A stretch of 64,000 bases of DNA from Priestia megaterium (GTDB lineage Bacteria > Bacillota > Bacilli > Bacillales > Bacillaceae_H): contig NZ_CP085442.1 in the NCBI RefSeq assembly GCF_023824195.1, positions 2,456,001 through 2,520,000 on the forward strand, in the 5' to 3' direction. Positions within the stretch are counted from its first letter, which is position 1; every line of letters starts with the position of its first letter. Under the pieces are notes generated by a model, which saw only the letters and a list, made by a program, of their open reading frames with translations, did not search any database and was not told where the DNA came from. This document shows, in pieces, positions 52,688 through 61,643 of the stretch. Position numbers and translations under genes: made by a program.

Positions 52688-52852
52688 ATGAAATTTGTAA
52701 ATTTCTTAGCTAATCAGCGAGACAAACGACGGGAACAAATGCGCGAAGCAGGCACATGTCCAGATTGCTTAGGGAAACGATTTCACCATATTGGACTTTA
52801 TTTTGTGCATGTTTATGAGTGTCCGAGCTGTCAAGGCAAAGAAGATATGTAA
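52688..52852 (+). CDS. 54-residue zinc-ribbon protein, unknown function
   Basis: A small protein with two CxxC pairs: CPDC (24-27) and CPSC (45-48), 17 residues apart, a typical single-zinc ribbon. The N-terminal half is basic and helical (FLANQRDKRREQMREAG) and could bind nucleic acid or a protein partner. Start codon seven bases after GGGAGG; terminator after the gene. I do not recognise a named family. The gene is too short to be noticed by length alone but the Cys pattern makes chance unlikely. Confidence 0.7.
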   Translation: MKFVNFLANQRDKRREQMREAGTCPDCLGKRFHHIGLYFVHVYECPSCQGKEDM

Positions 52853-52903
52853 TAAAATCTTCAGAAGTAAGGCAAAGGCAGTCTCTATGCAGATTATGAT
52901 GTG

Positions 52904-52932
52904 AAACCTTCTTATTTTAGAGAAGGTTTTTA
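52904..52932 (+). terminator. Rho-independent terminator after the zinc-ribbon gene
   Basis: AACCTTCT pairs with AGAAGGTT around an eight-base loop, followed by T residues. Confidence 0.8.
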
Positions 52933-53153
52933 TTTTTTTGAAGGTAAACGGTTGCTTGTATGTTTTGTGTTAGCAAGCTTTACATATTTATTTTCTGTCT
53001 AACTAGATTCGAGTAGTATAGTTATTAAGTTACTTTAATGTCTCAAGTTAACATTTTAAATAAAAAGGAGGAAAGGATTAAGGATTAAGGAAAAAGAGAC
53101 TCGTAACTTGCAATAATGTATCTCAAACTTTAAATATAAGGAGCTGAGGTGAG
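52933..53153 (+). other. Leader of the frl locus with an orphan ribosome site
   Basis: No gene is seen. AAAAAGGAGGAAAGG near 53063-53077 is a perfect ribosome site without a following start codon, next to a tandem GGATTAAGGATTAAGG. It may be the remains of a deleted gene start. A second site AAGGAGCTGAGGTGAG directly precedes frlP. Confidence 0.4.
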
Positions 53154-54301
53154 ATGACAACGTTACATTTAGATAAAGTATATAAAATATATGATAAAAA
53201 AATATCGCCGTAAATGATTTTAACCTTCAGATTGGAGATAAAGAGTTCGTTGTATTTGTTGGACCTTCAGGCTGTGGTAAATCTACTACGCTGCGAATGA
53301 TTGCAGGTCTAGAAACAATTTCAAAAGGTGATTTTTACATTGATGGAGATCATATGAACGAAGTAGCTCCAAAAGATCGTGACATTGCTATGGTCTTTCA
53401 AAACTATGCTCTTTACCCTCATATGACTGTTCGAGAAAATATGGCATTTGGTTTGAAGTTAAAAAAAATAAAGAAAGATGAAATCGATAGACGTGTAAAT
53501 GAAGCAGCCAAAACATTAGGTCTAGAAACATATTTAGATAGAAAGCCAAAAGCTTTATCCGGAGGACAGCGTCAGCGAGTTGCTTTAGGTCGTGCTATTG
53601 TTCGGGAAGCAAAAGTTTTCTTAATGGATGAACCATTATCTAATTTGGATGCGAAGCTGCGAGTACAGATGCGTGCTGAGATTATTAAACTGCATCAAAG
53701 GCTGCAAACAACAACAATCTATGTGACGCATGATCAAGTGGAAGCTATGACAATGGCTACTCGCCTAGTTGTTATGAAAGACGGGATTATTCAACAGATC
53801 GGAACTCCTCAAGATATTTATAGACATCCTAGGAATGTATTTGTAGGCAGTTTTATTGGATCGCCCGCAATGAATTTTTTTCGAGGGTATCTCCAAGGCA
53901 CTTATTTTATAATGGGAGAAACTAAAATACAGCTTCCTGATTTTTTAATACACGCTTTACATTCTCAAGGTCATAATGAGAAAGAGGTCATAATGGGCGC
54001 GCGTCCTGAACACATTGTATATCATAAAGAGGATAGTAAGAGAGAGTTGAACAATGAGTTTTGCTTCACTACGACGTTAGATATTATAGAGGTACTGGGG
54101 GCTGAAACAATTTTATATGCTAGTTTAGAAAAGCAAACGTTTGTGGCTCGAGTGCCTCTTTTATGTGAGTTTGAAGCAGGGGACAAAGGCGCTTTTTCGT
54201 TGAATTTAACCTACGTGCATTTCTTTGATGGAGAAACAGAAGAGCGCATTTCCACAAATGCAGATAAAAAAGTTAAATATTCTGATAAATGTATTGACTA
54301 G
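53154..54301 (+). pseudogene. frlP: frlP/MsmX-like sugar ABC ATPase with N-terminal -1 frameshift
   Basis: The ATG at 53154 gives MTTLHLDKVYKIYDKK and then stops at 53211-53213. The rest of the protein lies in the -1 frame: AVNDFNLQIGDKEFVVFVGPSGCGKSTT (Walker A), LSGGQRQRVALGRA signature, FLMDEPLSNLDAKLR (Walker B) and a C-terminal OB-like regulatory domain. Adding one A to the seven-A run at 53196-53202 restores one frame of about 382 codons, the normal MsmX length. The downstream frame has no start before Walker A (first ATG 53297). It is a lesion, a sequencing error or a slippage site. In B. subtilis another ATPase, MsmX, serves Frl, so loss could be tolerated. Confidence 0.8.
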
Positions 54302-54330
54302 TTAACGTTTGCAGTTTAATATAACAATAT

Positions 54331-54350
54331 ATAACATTACATAATGTTGT
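54331..54350 (+). promoter_or_regulatory. Candidate FrlR operator 1, before frlB
   Basis: ATAACATTACATAATGTTGT holds ATAACATTA and TAATGTTGT as inverted half-sites two bases apart. The half-site TAATGTTRT recurs at the frlO and frlR operators. Confidence 0.55.
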
Positions 54351-54380
54351 ATATCATATTTTATTTGAGGAGTGGGGAAA

Positions 54381-55367
54381 ATGAGCAAAACAGTAGTGAA
54401 TGTAAAAAGTGATGTGCAAGCCGTATTAAACGAATTAAAAAGCAAGCAAATTCGTAATGTGTTTTTCGTCGCATGTGGAGGATCTTCTGCGATCATGTAT
54501 CCAGCTAAGTATGTACTAGATCGAGAAGCTCAACATATTACATCCGATTTGTATAGCTCGAACGAATTTATCCACCGCAATCCGCAGCAGCTAGGAAAAG
54601 ACTCCTTAGTTATTTTATGTTCCATGTCAGGAACAACTCCTGAGACTACAGAAGCAGCTAAGTTCGCTAAAAGCAAAGGCGCTTATGCTGTAGCCTTAAC
54701 AAATGAACCTACTTCACCTTTAGCACACAGCGCAGATATTTTTATTAAGTATGAATGGGGCAATGATATCGATGCTTTTGAAACAAACTTAGGCGTTTTA
54801 TATCAGCTTGTATTTGGTCTCTTATACGTAGCAGAAAAAAATGATAAATTTGCAAAGTTAGTTACTAGCTTAGAAAATCTACAGTCTGTTTATGAAAAAG
54901 CTCTAGAATACGAAGCGAGCAACGCAAGAAAATTTGCTGAATCACATAAGTCTGAACCGGTTATTTATACAATGGCCAGCGGATCGAACTATGGAGCAGC
55001 ATATTCATTCAGCATCTGTATCTTGATGGAAATGCAGTGGATTCATTCTCACGCTATTCACGCCGGAGAGTATTTCCACGGTCCATTCGAAATTATTGAT
55101 GAAAACGTACCGTTTATCATCCTAGCTGGACTAGATGAAACAAGACCTTTAGAAGAACGCGCCTTATCATTCTCTAAACGATATGGAAAGAAATTAACTG
55201 TTCTAGATGCAAAAGCATATGACTTCGAAGGAATTGATAAAGATGTGCAAGGGTATATTGCTCCTCTTGTATTAAACCGTGTACTGCGTCAGTATGCCGA
55301 AGAATTAGCCGAAGCACGCAATCATCCTTTAAGTAAAAGACGCTACATGTGGAAAGTAGAATATTAA
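54381..55367 (+). CDS. frlB: Fructosamine (fructoselysine 6-phosphate) deglycase
   Basis: A 328-residue two-SIS-domain sugar isomerase, same length as B. subtilis FrlB and very like it: FFVACGGSSAIMYPAKYVLDRE (about 26), CSMSGTTPETTEAA (about 74), YTMASGSNYGAAYSFSICILMEMQWIHSHAIHAGEYFHGPFEI (about 195-237) and the RNHPLSKRRYMWKVEY ending. It splits fructose-amine 6-phosphates into glucose 6-phosphate and amino acid, after phosphorylation by FrlD. The ATG at 54381 follows GAGGAGTGGGG; an earlier GTG overlaps that site. Confidence 0.95.
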   Translation: MSKTVVNVKSDVQAVLNELKSKQIRNVFFVACGGSSAIMYPAKYVLDREAQHITSDLYSSNEFIHRNPQQLGKDSLVILCSMSGTTPETTEAAKFAKSKGAYAVALTNEPTSPLAHSADIFIKYEWGNDIDAFETNLGVLYQLVFGLLYVAEKNDKFAKLVTSLENLQSVYEKALEYEASNARKFAESHKSEPVIYTMASGSNYGAAYSFSICILMEMQWIHSHAIHAGEYFHGPFEIIDENVPFIILAGLDETRPLEERALSFSKRYGKKLTVLDAKAYDFEGIDKDVQGYIAPLVLNRVLRQYAEELAEARNHPLSKRRYMWKVEY

Positions 55368-55409
55368 TAATCTCCTAATAAAGATAGAAATCTGTATATT
55401 TTCCTTACG

Positions 55410-55447
55410 AGTTATACTATAATGTTATAAAACATTATAGTATAACT
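55410..55447 (+). promoter_or_regulatory. Long perfect palindrome, candidate FrlR operator 2 before frlO
   Basis: AGTTATACTATAATGTT (55410-55426) and AACATTATAGTATAACT (55431-55447) are perfect inverted copies, 17 bases per arm with a four-base centre. It contains the TAATGTTAT half-site and a TATAAT. It could also fold as a hairpin in RNA, without T run. Confidence 0.6.
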
Positions 55448-55453
55448 TATATA

Positions 55454-55467
55454 TGAAAGCACTTACA
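55454..55467 (+). promoter_or_regulatory. cre-like CcpA site before frlO
   Basis: TGAAAGCACTTACA, one mismatch from the cre consensus, lies seven bases after the palindrome and 16 bases before the frlO start. Glucose repression of a fructosamine uptake operon is expected. The same 14-mer is at 17390. Confidence 0.6.
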
Positions 55468-55483
55468 ATAAGGGGGTTTCTAT

Positions 55484-56770
55484 ATGAAAAAGACAAATTT
55501 AATCTTAGCCTCACTTTTAAGTTGTTCTTTAATGCTCGGGGGGTGTGCTGGAAAACAAACGTCTTCAGACTCAGACACAGGAAAGACAACATTAACATTC
55601 TTTCACAGATGGCCAAAAGAACCTGAAAAAAGCTACTTTGAAGAAGTTGTAAAAGAATTTGAAAAACAGCACCCTGATATTGATATTAAAACAGAAGCGG
55701 TCTTAAACGATTCGTATAAAGACAAAATTAAAGTTATGACAGGCACTAATACCCCTCCTGATGTGTACTTTTCTTGGAGCGATGAGTTTGCTAGACAATT
55801 TGTCAGAGGAAACAAAGCCTTAGATTTAACCTCATATTATAAGAAGGATTCAGCGTGGTCTTCCAAGCTTGTTCAATCTCAAATTAAACCATATACCGTT
55901 AATAAGAAAATTTACGGTGTTCCTGTCACAATGGATGGGAAAATGTTTTTTTACAACAAAGATATCTTCGATAAATTAGGATTAAAAGCGCCTACAAATT
56001 GGAACGAGCTACTAAATGTTTTAAGCGTGTTAAAAAAGAAGCATTATACAGCTTTAGAATTTGGAAGCCAGGATACATGGACCATTTCTCACTACGTAGG
56101 AACCTTAAATCAGCGCATGGTAAAGCCTGACGTTCTTTCAAAAGACTATAATTCAAAAACTGGGACATTTACGGATAAAGGCTATGTAAAAGCTCTAGAA
56201 AAATTAGAAGAATTAGTTCCTTACTTTAATAAAAATACAAATTCGATTGATCATGAATATGCAAGACAACAATTTTCAAATGGAAAAGCAGCTATGTTTT
56301 ATGCTGAAACCGCTGAAATTAAGCTTTTCGGTCCAACGAAATTTAAGATTGGCATGTTTAATTTTCCTAAAGTAGAGGATGGAAAAGGAAATGCCACTAA
56401 TTTAACTGGATCACCTGAAGGGTTTATGATTTCTTCTAAAACAAAGCATCCAAAAGAAGCGATGGAATTTCTTGAATTTTTAACATCAAAACAAATGGGT
56501 GAAAAGCTAGTAAAAGAGGTAGGGAAATACAGTGCAGTAAATGATACAGCTAACAGCAGTAATTCAACACCGGAGCAATTAGAAGCAGTAGATAATATTT
56601 TACAAGCCAAAGAGATGGCTCCATGGTTTGATATGGCAATCGATGCTCGAATTGCAGATACTTATTTAACAGGTGCTCAGCTTATGCTAAATGGTGATAA
56701 AACACCTAAAGAAGTAATGAAAGATGTACAAAAAGTTGCAGCGAGTGTTCGTGCTGAATCTAAAAAGTAA
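55484..56770 (+). CDS. frlO: Fructosamine ABC transporter, substrate-binding lipoprotein
   Basis: A 428-residue extracellular solute-binding protein. The lipoprotein signal [21 protein letters not shown] has its lipobox LGGC at residues 18-21, so it is anchored by Cys21. The mature part follows the SBP type 1 sugar-binding pattern ([77 protein letters not shown]). It binds fructosamines outside the cell and hands them to FrlN-FrlM. Position between frlB and frlN matches the B. subtilis order. Confidence 0.92.
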   Translation: MKKTNLILASLLSCSLMLGGCAGKQTSSDSDTGKTTLTFFHRWPKEPEKSYFEEVVKEFEKQHPDIDIKTEAVLNDSYKDKIKVMTGTNTPPDVYFSWSDEFARQFVRGNKALDLTSYYKKDSAWSSKLVQSQIKPYTVNKKIYGVPVTMDGKMFFYNKDIFDKLGLKAPTNWNELLNVLSVLKKKHYTALEFGSQDTWTISHYVGTLNQRMVKPDVLSKDYNSKTGTFTDKGYVKALEKLEELVPYFNKNTNSIDHEYARQQFSNGKAAMFYAETAEIKLFGPTKFKIGMFNFPKVEDGKGNATNLTGSPEGFMISSKTKHPKEAMEFLEFLTSKQMGEKLVKEVGKYSAVNDTANSSNSTPEQLEAVDNILQAKEMAPWFDMAIDARIADTYLTGAQLMLNGDKTPKEVMKDVQKVAASVRAESKK

Positions 56771-56785
56771 GGAAGTGAAAAAGCG

Positions 56786-57667
56786 ATGTTAAAACGCAAT
56801 AAGCTAACCCCTTATTTATATCTTCTTCCTGCTTTTGCTTTTTTACTACTTGTGTATATCCCTATTTTTCAGAATATTTGGGATAGTCTTTATGAGTGGA
56901 GCACATTTTCACCAGACAAAGTTTTTGTAGGAATAGATAATTATGTGCACTTATTTAAAGACCCTGTCTTTTATCAGGCACTCAAAAATAATATTCTTTA
57001 TGCGGTCATTTCAATTATTTTTCAAGTGGGTGGCGGTCTAATTGTGGCTGCCGTTTTAGAAGATAAACTTATTCGAAAGTTTTCTCCTTTTTTTCGAACG
57101 GTTTATTTTTTACCAGTAGTCGTTTCGATGACCGTTATTGCCTTATTGTTTACTTTTTTTTACAACCCTGAAGTAGGGCTTTTAAATCAAGTGCTCAAAA
57201 TGATCGGATTAGACTCATTGGCAAAACCTTGGCTAGGAGACAGTAATACGGCTATTTATGCAGTTATTGCTGTATCTCAGTGGCAATCTATCGGCTATAT
57301 CGCCATGCTATATGTTGTAGCGATACAAAAAATCTCACCTGAATTGTATGAAGCAGCTGAAATAGACGGCGCTAATAAATTTAAAATGTTCTTTCATATT
57401 ACTGTACCGCAAACAAAAGAAATGACATTTGTTGCTGTTATTTTAACACTCACTGGTGCTTTTACAGTATTTAATGAACCTTATATTTTAACTGGAGGCG
57501 GACCGGGTACATCATCTGAAGTCCTAAGTACGTATTTGTACAAAACAGCCTTTTCGAAAGATATGATGGGCTACGCTTCTTCAATTGCTACTGTCATTTT
57601 AATTATTACGCTGTTGATTTCTCTTGTTCAAATGAAAGCATTTAAAACAGGAAAGGAAGACGCTTGA
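56786..57667 (+). CDS. frlN: Fructosamine ABC transporter permease 1
   Basis: A 293-residue MalF-type permease with six membrane segments. The cytoplasmic EAA loop, which docks the ATPase, reads YEAAEIDGANKFKMFFHITVPQTK (about 190-213). Opening LTPYLYLLPAFAFLLLVYIPIFQNIWDSLYEWS and VFVGIDNYVHLFKDP are typical. It forms a heterodimer with FrlM. Sixteen bases after frlO behind AAGGAAGTG. Confidence 0.92.
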   Translation: MLKRNKLTPYLYLLPAFAFLLLVYIPIFQNIWDSLYEWSTFSPDKVFVGIDNYVHLFKDPVFYQALKNNILYAVISIIFQVGGGLIVAAVLEDKLIRKFSPFFRTVYFLPVVVSMTVIALLFTFFYNPEVGLLNQVLKMIGLDSLAKPWLGDSNTAIYAVIAVSQWQSIGYIAMLYVVAIQKISPELYEAAEIDGANKFKMFFHITVPQTKEMTFVAVILTLTGAFTVFNEPYILTGGGPGTSSEVLSTYLYKTAFSKDMMGYASSIATVILIITLLISLVQMKAFKTGKEDA

Positions 57668-58551
57668 TGCAGATGCCTAAAACAAATGTCACCTTACCTA
57701 ATGTTGTCAATACAGCCACTAAAGAAAGAAAAAAGAAGAGATACACAGGTGTAACGATAGTATATGTCGGGTTGATCGTCTATTTTATCGTCATTGCGTA
57801 TCCCTTGCTTTGGATGATTATAAGTTCTTTTAAAAGCACGGATGAAATCTTTACTCACAGCTGGTCTATGCCGCATACTTGGCTAATTGAAAATTATGTG
57901 ACAGCGTGGAAAAGCGGAATATCTTCTTACTTTTTAAACAGTGTGATCGTCACGAGCGCGTCTTGTTTTTTGACGGTTCTGGTCAGTGCGTTAGGAGCTT
58001 ATGGACTATCACGCTTTGAGTTTCAAGGAAAAGCTTTTGTCCTTATTATATGTCTGGGAGGGCTTATGCTTTCTCCTCAGGTAAGTTTAATTCCTTTGTA
58101 TAGCATTATTCAAAAACTTGGAATCTATAATACACACTTGGCACTGATTCTGCCTTATGTTGCTTATCGAATTCCTTTAACCATCTTGTTAATTCGAGCT
58201 TATTTTCTTTCGATTCCAAAAGAACTGGAGGAAGCAGCTCGGTTAGATGGATGTACAAGCTTTGGGATTTTATTTCGGATTTTTATTCCAATGAGCACGC
58301 CCATTTTATTAACAACGACAATTTTGACAGCTTACTACACATGGAATGAATTTATGTTTGCCATTATCTTTATCGACGACGACAGTTTGCGTACAATCCC
58401 AGCAGGATTAATGCAATTTAGAGACGCTTTGCAAACAGATTGGGGAGTATTACTAGCTGGACTGACCATTTCAGCAGCACCGATTGTTATGTTGTTTTTA
58501 TTTATGCAAAAATATTTTATCCGTGGCATTGCTAACGGAAGTGTTAAATAA
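57667..58551 (+). CDS. frlM: Fructosamine ABC transporter permease 2
   Basis: A 294-residue MalG-type permease. A longer charged N-terminal tail (TATKERKKKRYTG) precedes six membrane segments; the EAA loop is EEAARLDGCTSFGILFRIFIPMSTP (about 193-217). The ATG shares one base with the frlN stop (TGATG), a coupled arrangement; a TTG at 57664 is an alternative. The C-terminal MQKYFIRGIANGSVK is standard for the family. Confidence 0.92.
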   Translation: MQMPKTNVTLPNVVNTATKERKKKRYTGVTIVYVGLIVYFIVIAYPLLWMIISSFKSTDEIFTHSWSMPHTWLIENYVTAWKSGISSYFLNSVIVTSASCFLTVLVSALGAYGLSRFEFQGKAFVLIICLGGLMLSPQVSLIPLYSIIQKLGIYNTHLALILPYVAYRIPLTILLIRAYFLSIPKELEEAARLDGCTSFGILFRIFIPMSTPILLTTTILTAYYTWNEFMFAIIFIDDDSLRTIPAGLMQFRDALQTDWGVLLAGLTISAAPIVMLFLFMQKYFIRGIANGSVK

Positions 58552-58566
58552 TAGGAGGACAAGCAG

Positions 58567-59409
58567 ATGAAACTAATTGGAGTAGGGGATAATGTAGTAG
58601 ATTACTATAAAGATCAAGGAAAGATCTATCCAGGCGGTAACGCGCTAAATGTAGCAGTATTTTGTAATAGATTGAGCCATAATCAGTCTTCCTATATGGG
58701 AATCGTGGGGAATGACAAATCGGCAGAGCATGTAGTAAATACTCTGCAGCAAGAAAAGATGGATATTAGCAGAGTGAGAAGAGCTGTAGGAGAGAATGGA
58801 ATGGCGGTTGTAACACTTGATGAACAAGGTGATCGAATTTTTGTAGGATCAAATAAAGGGGGCGTTCAATCTAGATTAAAACTAATGCTGAATGAATCGG
58901 ATTTAACCTATATTCGTCAGCACGATCTTCTTCATACGAGCGTTTTTAGTCATTTAGAATCTGACCTTCCGTTGCTACATAAAATCATTGATATTTCCTT
59001 TGATTTTTCTACGAGATACGATGAGGAATATTTACAGCAAGTATGTCCATATATCAGCTATGCATTTTTCTCAGGAAGCAGCCTGCCAGAAGAAGAGTGT
59101 ATGAATTTAATGAAGCGAGTACACTTGTTAGGAACCAGTGTCGTATGCGTGACAAGAGGAGAAGAGGGAGCTTTATTATCAGTAGAAAATCAATTATTTA
59201 AACAGCCTATAATCTCTACAAATGTGGTCGATACATTGGGTGCTGGAGATTCTTTCATCGCTGGTTTTCTTTCTTCTTATCTACTAGAGAAAAACATAGC
59301 AAAAGCCCTCCATAATGGAGCATTAGTGGCATCGCAAACTTGTCAAAATTACGGAGCTTTTGGATATGGAAAAGAATATCATACAGACTGTTCGATGGTT
59401 TTAAAATGA
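58567..59409 (+). CDS. frlD: Fructosamine/fructoselysine 6-kinase
   Basis: A 280-residue PfkB sugar kinase. The N-terminal substrate motif PGGNALNVAVFCNRL (about 22) and the C-terminal signature DTLGAGDSFIAGFL (about 220), which holds the catalytic Asp in GAGD, are both present. It phosphorylates the imported fructosamine at O6, making the substrate of FrlB. Last gene of the frl operon; a bidirectional terminator follows. Confidence 0.93.
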   Translation: MKLIGVGDNVVDYYKDQGKIYPGGNALNVAVFCNRLSHNQSSYMGIVGNDKSAEHVVNTLQQEKMDISRVRRAVGENGMAVVTLDEQGDRIFVGSNKGGVQSRLKLMLNESDLTYIRQHDLLHTSVFSHLESDLPLLHKIIDISFDFSTRYDEEYLQQVCPYISYAFFSGSSLPEEECMNLMKRVHLLGTSVVCVTRGEEGALLSVENQLFKQPIISTNVVDTLGAGDSFIAGFLSSYLLEKNIAKALHNGALVASQTCQNYGAFGYGKEYHTDCSMVLK

Positions 59410-59411
59410 AT

Positions 59412-59452
59412 AAAATAGCGCCTTTGCTTTTAAAGCAAGGGCGCTATTTTTA
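59412..59452 (+). terminator. Bidirectional terminator between frlD and frlR
   Basis: AAAATAGCGCCTTTGCTT pairs with AAGCAAGGGCGCTATTTT with no mismatch and a three-base loop; A and T runs on both sides allow both convergent transcripts to end here. Confidence 0.92.
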
Positions 59453-60184
59453 TTAAGAATTAGAACTGTCTATAGTGAACGTAACGCGATTCGCAGGGTA
59501 GTGTAGAAAAGATGAATGAATCGGTCTTTTTTGTGCATCATACGCCACTTTTTCCACTTTAAACAGCGGCTCTCCGACTTCACATTCTAAATGTTTTGCT
59601 TCATCCACATTTGCAAATACCATGTTCAATAATTTTTTATTATGAACCGGAGCAATATTGTACTTATTTTTTATAGTATCGTACATTGAAACTGAATTAT
59701 GGACGTGCTGATCTAAGTGTGGTAACAATTCTAAGGAGTAGTGAGAAATTTCTAAGGTAAGAGGCTGATCATCATAATACAGGATGCGCTGCAGTTCAAG
59801 GACTTCACTTTCTGGAGGGATTGATAACATCTTTGCCACATGAGCTTTTACAGGTTTTATACCAAAAGACAAAATTTTAGTCTGCGGTACTTTCCCTAAT
59901 TCCGACATATACTCTGTATGCCCATTAACGGCAAACAGCTCTCTCTTAGCTTTTGGATATTGAACAAAGGTTCCTTTTCCTTGCTGACGTATCAGAAGGC
60001 CTTCTTCTACTAAATCTAATACGGCTTTTCTTACCGTAATCCGACTTACTCCGTATATATCGCACAAATCTGTTTCAATTGGAAGTTTTTCACCCGGAGT
60101 ATAAACTCCTTTATTAATATCTTCTGCAATAGCCTGTTTTAACTGCATATATAAAGGCGTAGAGCTATGAGTATTTAGCTTCAT
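59453..60184 (-). CDS. frlR: GntR/HutC family regulator of the frl operon
   Basis: A 243-residue regulator. N-terminal GntR winged helix: LYMQLKQAIAEDINKGVYTPGEKLPIETDLCDIYGVSRITVRKAVLDLVEEGLLIRQQGKGTFV (about 12-75). C-terminal UTRA ligand domain from about 90. It matches FrlR (YurK) in size and place. It should bind the three related palindromes at 54331, 55410 and 60233 and release them in response to a fructosamine phosphate. The UTRA domain is typical of the HutC branch, which senses sugar phosphates or amino acids. Confidence 0.9.
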   Translation of the reverse strand: MKLNTHSSTPLYMQLKQAIAEDINKGVYTPGEKLPIETDLCDIYGVSRITVRKAVLDLVEEGLLIRQQGKGTFVQYPKAKRELFAVNGHTEYMSELGKVPQTKILSFGIKPVKAHVAKMLSIPPESEVLELQRILYYDDQPLTLEISHYSLELLPHLDQHVHNSVSMYDTIKNKYNIAPVHNKKLLNMVFANVDEAKHLECEVGEPLFKVEKVAYDAQKRPIHSSFLHYPANRVTFTIDSSNS

Positions 60185-60229
60185 CTTTTTCCTCCTCTTT
60201 CCTAAATACTTTCTTTTGAATATAATTAT

Positions 60230-60259
60230 ATTATAACGTAATGTGATGTTATATTACAA
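60230..60259 (-). promoter_or_regulatory. frlR promoter with candidate FrlR operator 3
   Basis: On the - strand TTGTAA (60259-60254) and TATAAT (60235-60230) are 18 bases apart. Between and over them lies ATAACGTAATGTGATGTTAT (60233-60252), with ATAAC and GTTAT arms ten bases apart, the same geometry as operator 1. This suggests that FrlR represses itself. Confidence 0.6.
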
Positions 60260-60478
60260 TTTGCTTTTCTTCCTTTTTATCATGTATGTTTGATACAAAA
60301 GAAAGAAAGGTTGGCGAATTCAAAGTTCTATAGCATTAAGCTTCCTTTTTCATTAATTGAAAACATAGGCAATGGTTAGACAAGCAATAGAAAATATGCA
60401 ACAATTTTTATTACCAGCTTCTTCAACATAAGATAAAATATAAAGAAGGTAAGAACTTTATAAAAAGGAGATTCCGCC

Positions 60479-61498
60479 ATGGGTGAAAAAAAGAAGATTG
60501 ATATAGGTGGTCTTAGTTTTGCTTGGGATTTAGAAAAGGGACAATTTAGCTTTGAAGGAGAAGATGCCATCCTTTTTTGGATTTCTTCTGCGATGAAAAC
60601 ATTGTTTGACACAATCGAAGAAATATCTGGAGAAGAGGCAGCTTCTGTAGTACTGGAAACCACTGGTTTCCGACAAGGATTAGTAGTAGGAGAGTACTTT
60701 CAAAATATGAAAGGCGTAACGGTTTTTGAAGCGGCTGAGTTAATTACAAATACATACGCTTCGGCTGGATGGGGAAAAACCACTATCAAATATTTAAATC
60801 CTGAAAGTAAAACTCTATCTGCTGAATTAAAAGACAGTTGGGAACATAAAATTAACGTTGCGCAAAAGAAAACAAAGGGAGGAAATTTTCTTCCGGCCCA
60901 TTATGCAGGGATTTTCACAGGGCTATTCGGAACAAATATTTGGTACAAGGTGATTCAACATCAAATAGAAGGGCATGAATGCACTACAGTAGAATACTTC
61001 CCTTCCAACATTGATATCACTCAAAATATTCATCAATTAGCCAGAAGAAAAGAAGCGCAGAAAATAGAACATTTGCAAAACATTGTAGCAGAAAAAACAG
61101 CAGAGTTAAAAGATCTTATTAAAAAGCTTTCTTCTCCTATTATTCCGGTTTTGGAAGGCATAGTCGTCGTTCCTTTGATTGGCAAATACGACGAGGATAG
61201 AACGGAAGATTTGATTGTCAATACATTAAATAACCTCCCAAAACATCAGGCTAATTATCTTGTGCTAGATTTAACCGGATTGGATAAAGAACTTACTGAA
61301 TATACGGCAAGTCTTATTGAAAAATTAGGTGCAGCAGCGTCTCTGATTGGTACGAAAACAATTTTAGTAGGAATTTCTGCTGACTTAGGCTTAGTTATAT
61401 CAGAGACCCATATTGATTTATCAAAATATGATTGTTTTCAAACATTGCAGCACGGCATTCATTATGCATTGGCACAAAGTGGACGAAGCATCGTTTAA
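60479..61498 (+). CDS. V4R-STAS protein, RsbR-paralogue type
   Basis: A 339-residue soluble protein. The N-terminal region (about 45-190) looks like a V4R (4-vinyl reductase) small-molecule sensor domain: FRQGLVVGEYFQ, GWGKTTIKYLNPESKTLSAELKDSWE, GIFTGLFGTNIWYKVIQHQIEGHECTTVEY. A helical linker follows (EKTAELKDLIKKLSSPIIPVLEGIVVVPLIGKYDEDR), then a STAS domain (about 225-335) of the RsbR kind with the conserved Thr in LDLTGL. RsbR proteins build the stressosome that switches sigma-B; the N-terminal domain sets the signal. No RsbS/RsbT gene is adjacent. ATG behind AAAAGGAGATTCC. Confidence 0.82.
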   Translation: MGEKKKIDIGGLSFAWDLEKGQFSFEGEDAILFWISSAMKTLFDTIEEISGEEAASVVLETTGFRQGLVVGEYFQNMKGVTVFEAAELITNTYASAGWGKTTIKYLNPESKTLSAELKDSWEHKINVAQKKTKGGNFLPAHYAGIFTGLFGTNIWYKVIQHQIEGHECTTVEYFPSNIDITQNIHQLARRKEAQKIEHLQNIVAEKTAELKDLIKKLSSPIIPVLEGIVVVPLIGKYDEDRTEDLIVNTLNNLPKHQANYLVLDLTGLDKELTEYTASLIEKLGAAASLIGTKTILVGISADLGLVISETHIDLSKYDCFQTLQHGIHYALAQSGRSIV

Positions 61499-61643
61499 AA
61501 GATATATTTGAAATATAACAAAATGCGCTTTTGTGGAATAAGGATTATAGATTCTATACGTTACGATCTTCATTCAAAGTCATAACAAATTTTTTGTCAA
61601 AGAACGGAAATGTATTGAAGGATTTCATTTTTTAAAAGAGGAA

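Noticed and set aside
53297..54301. Complete ABC ATPase starting at ATG 53297
   Set aside because: That start would drop Walker A (GPSGCGKST), which is encoded just upstream in the same frame, so the protein could not bind ATP.
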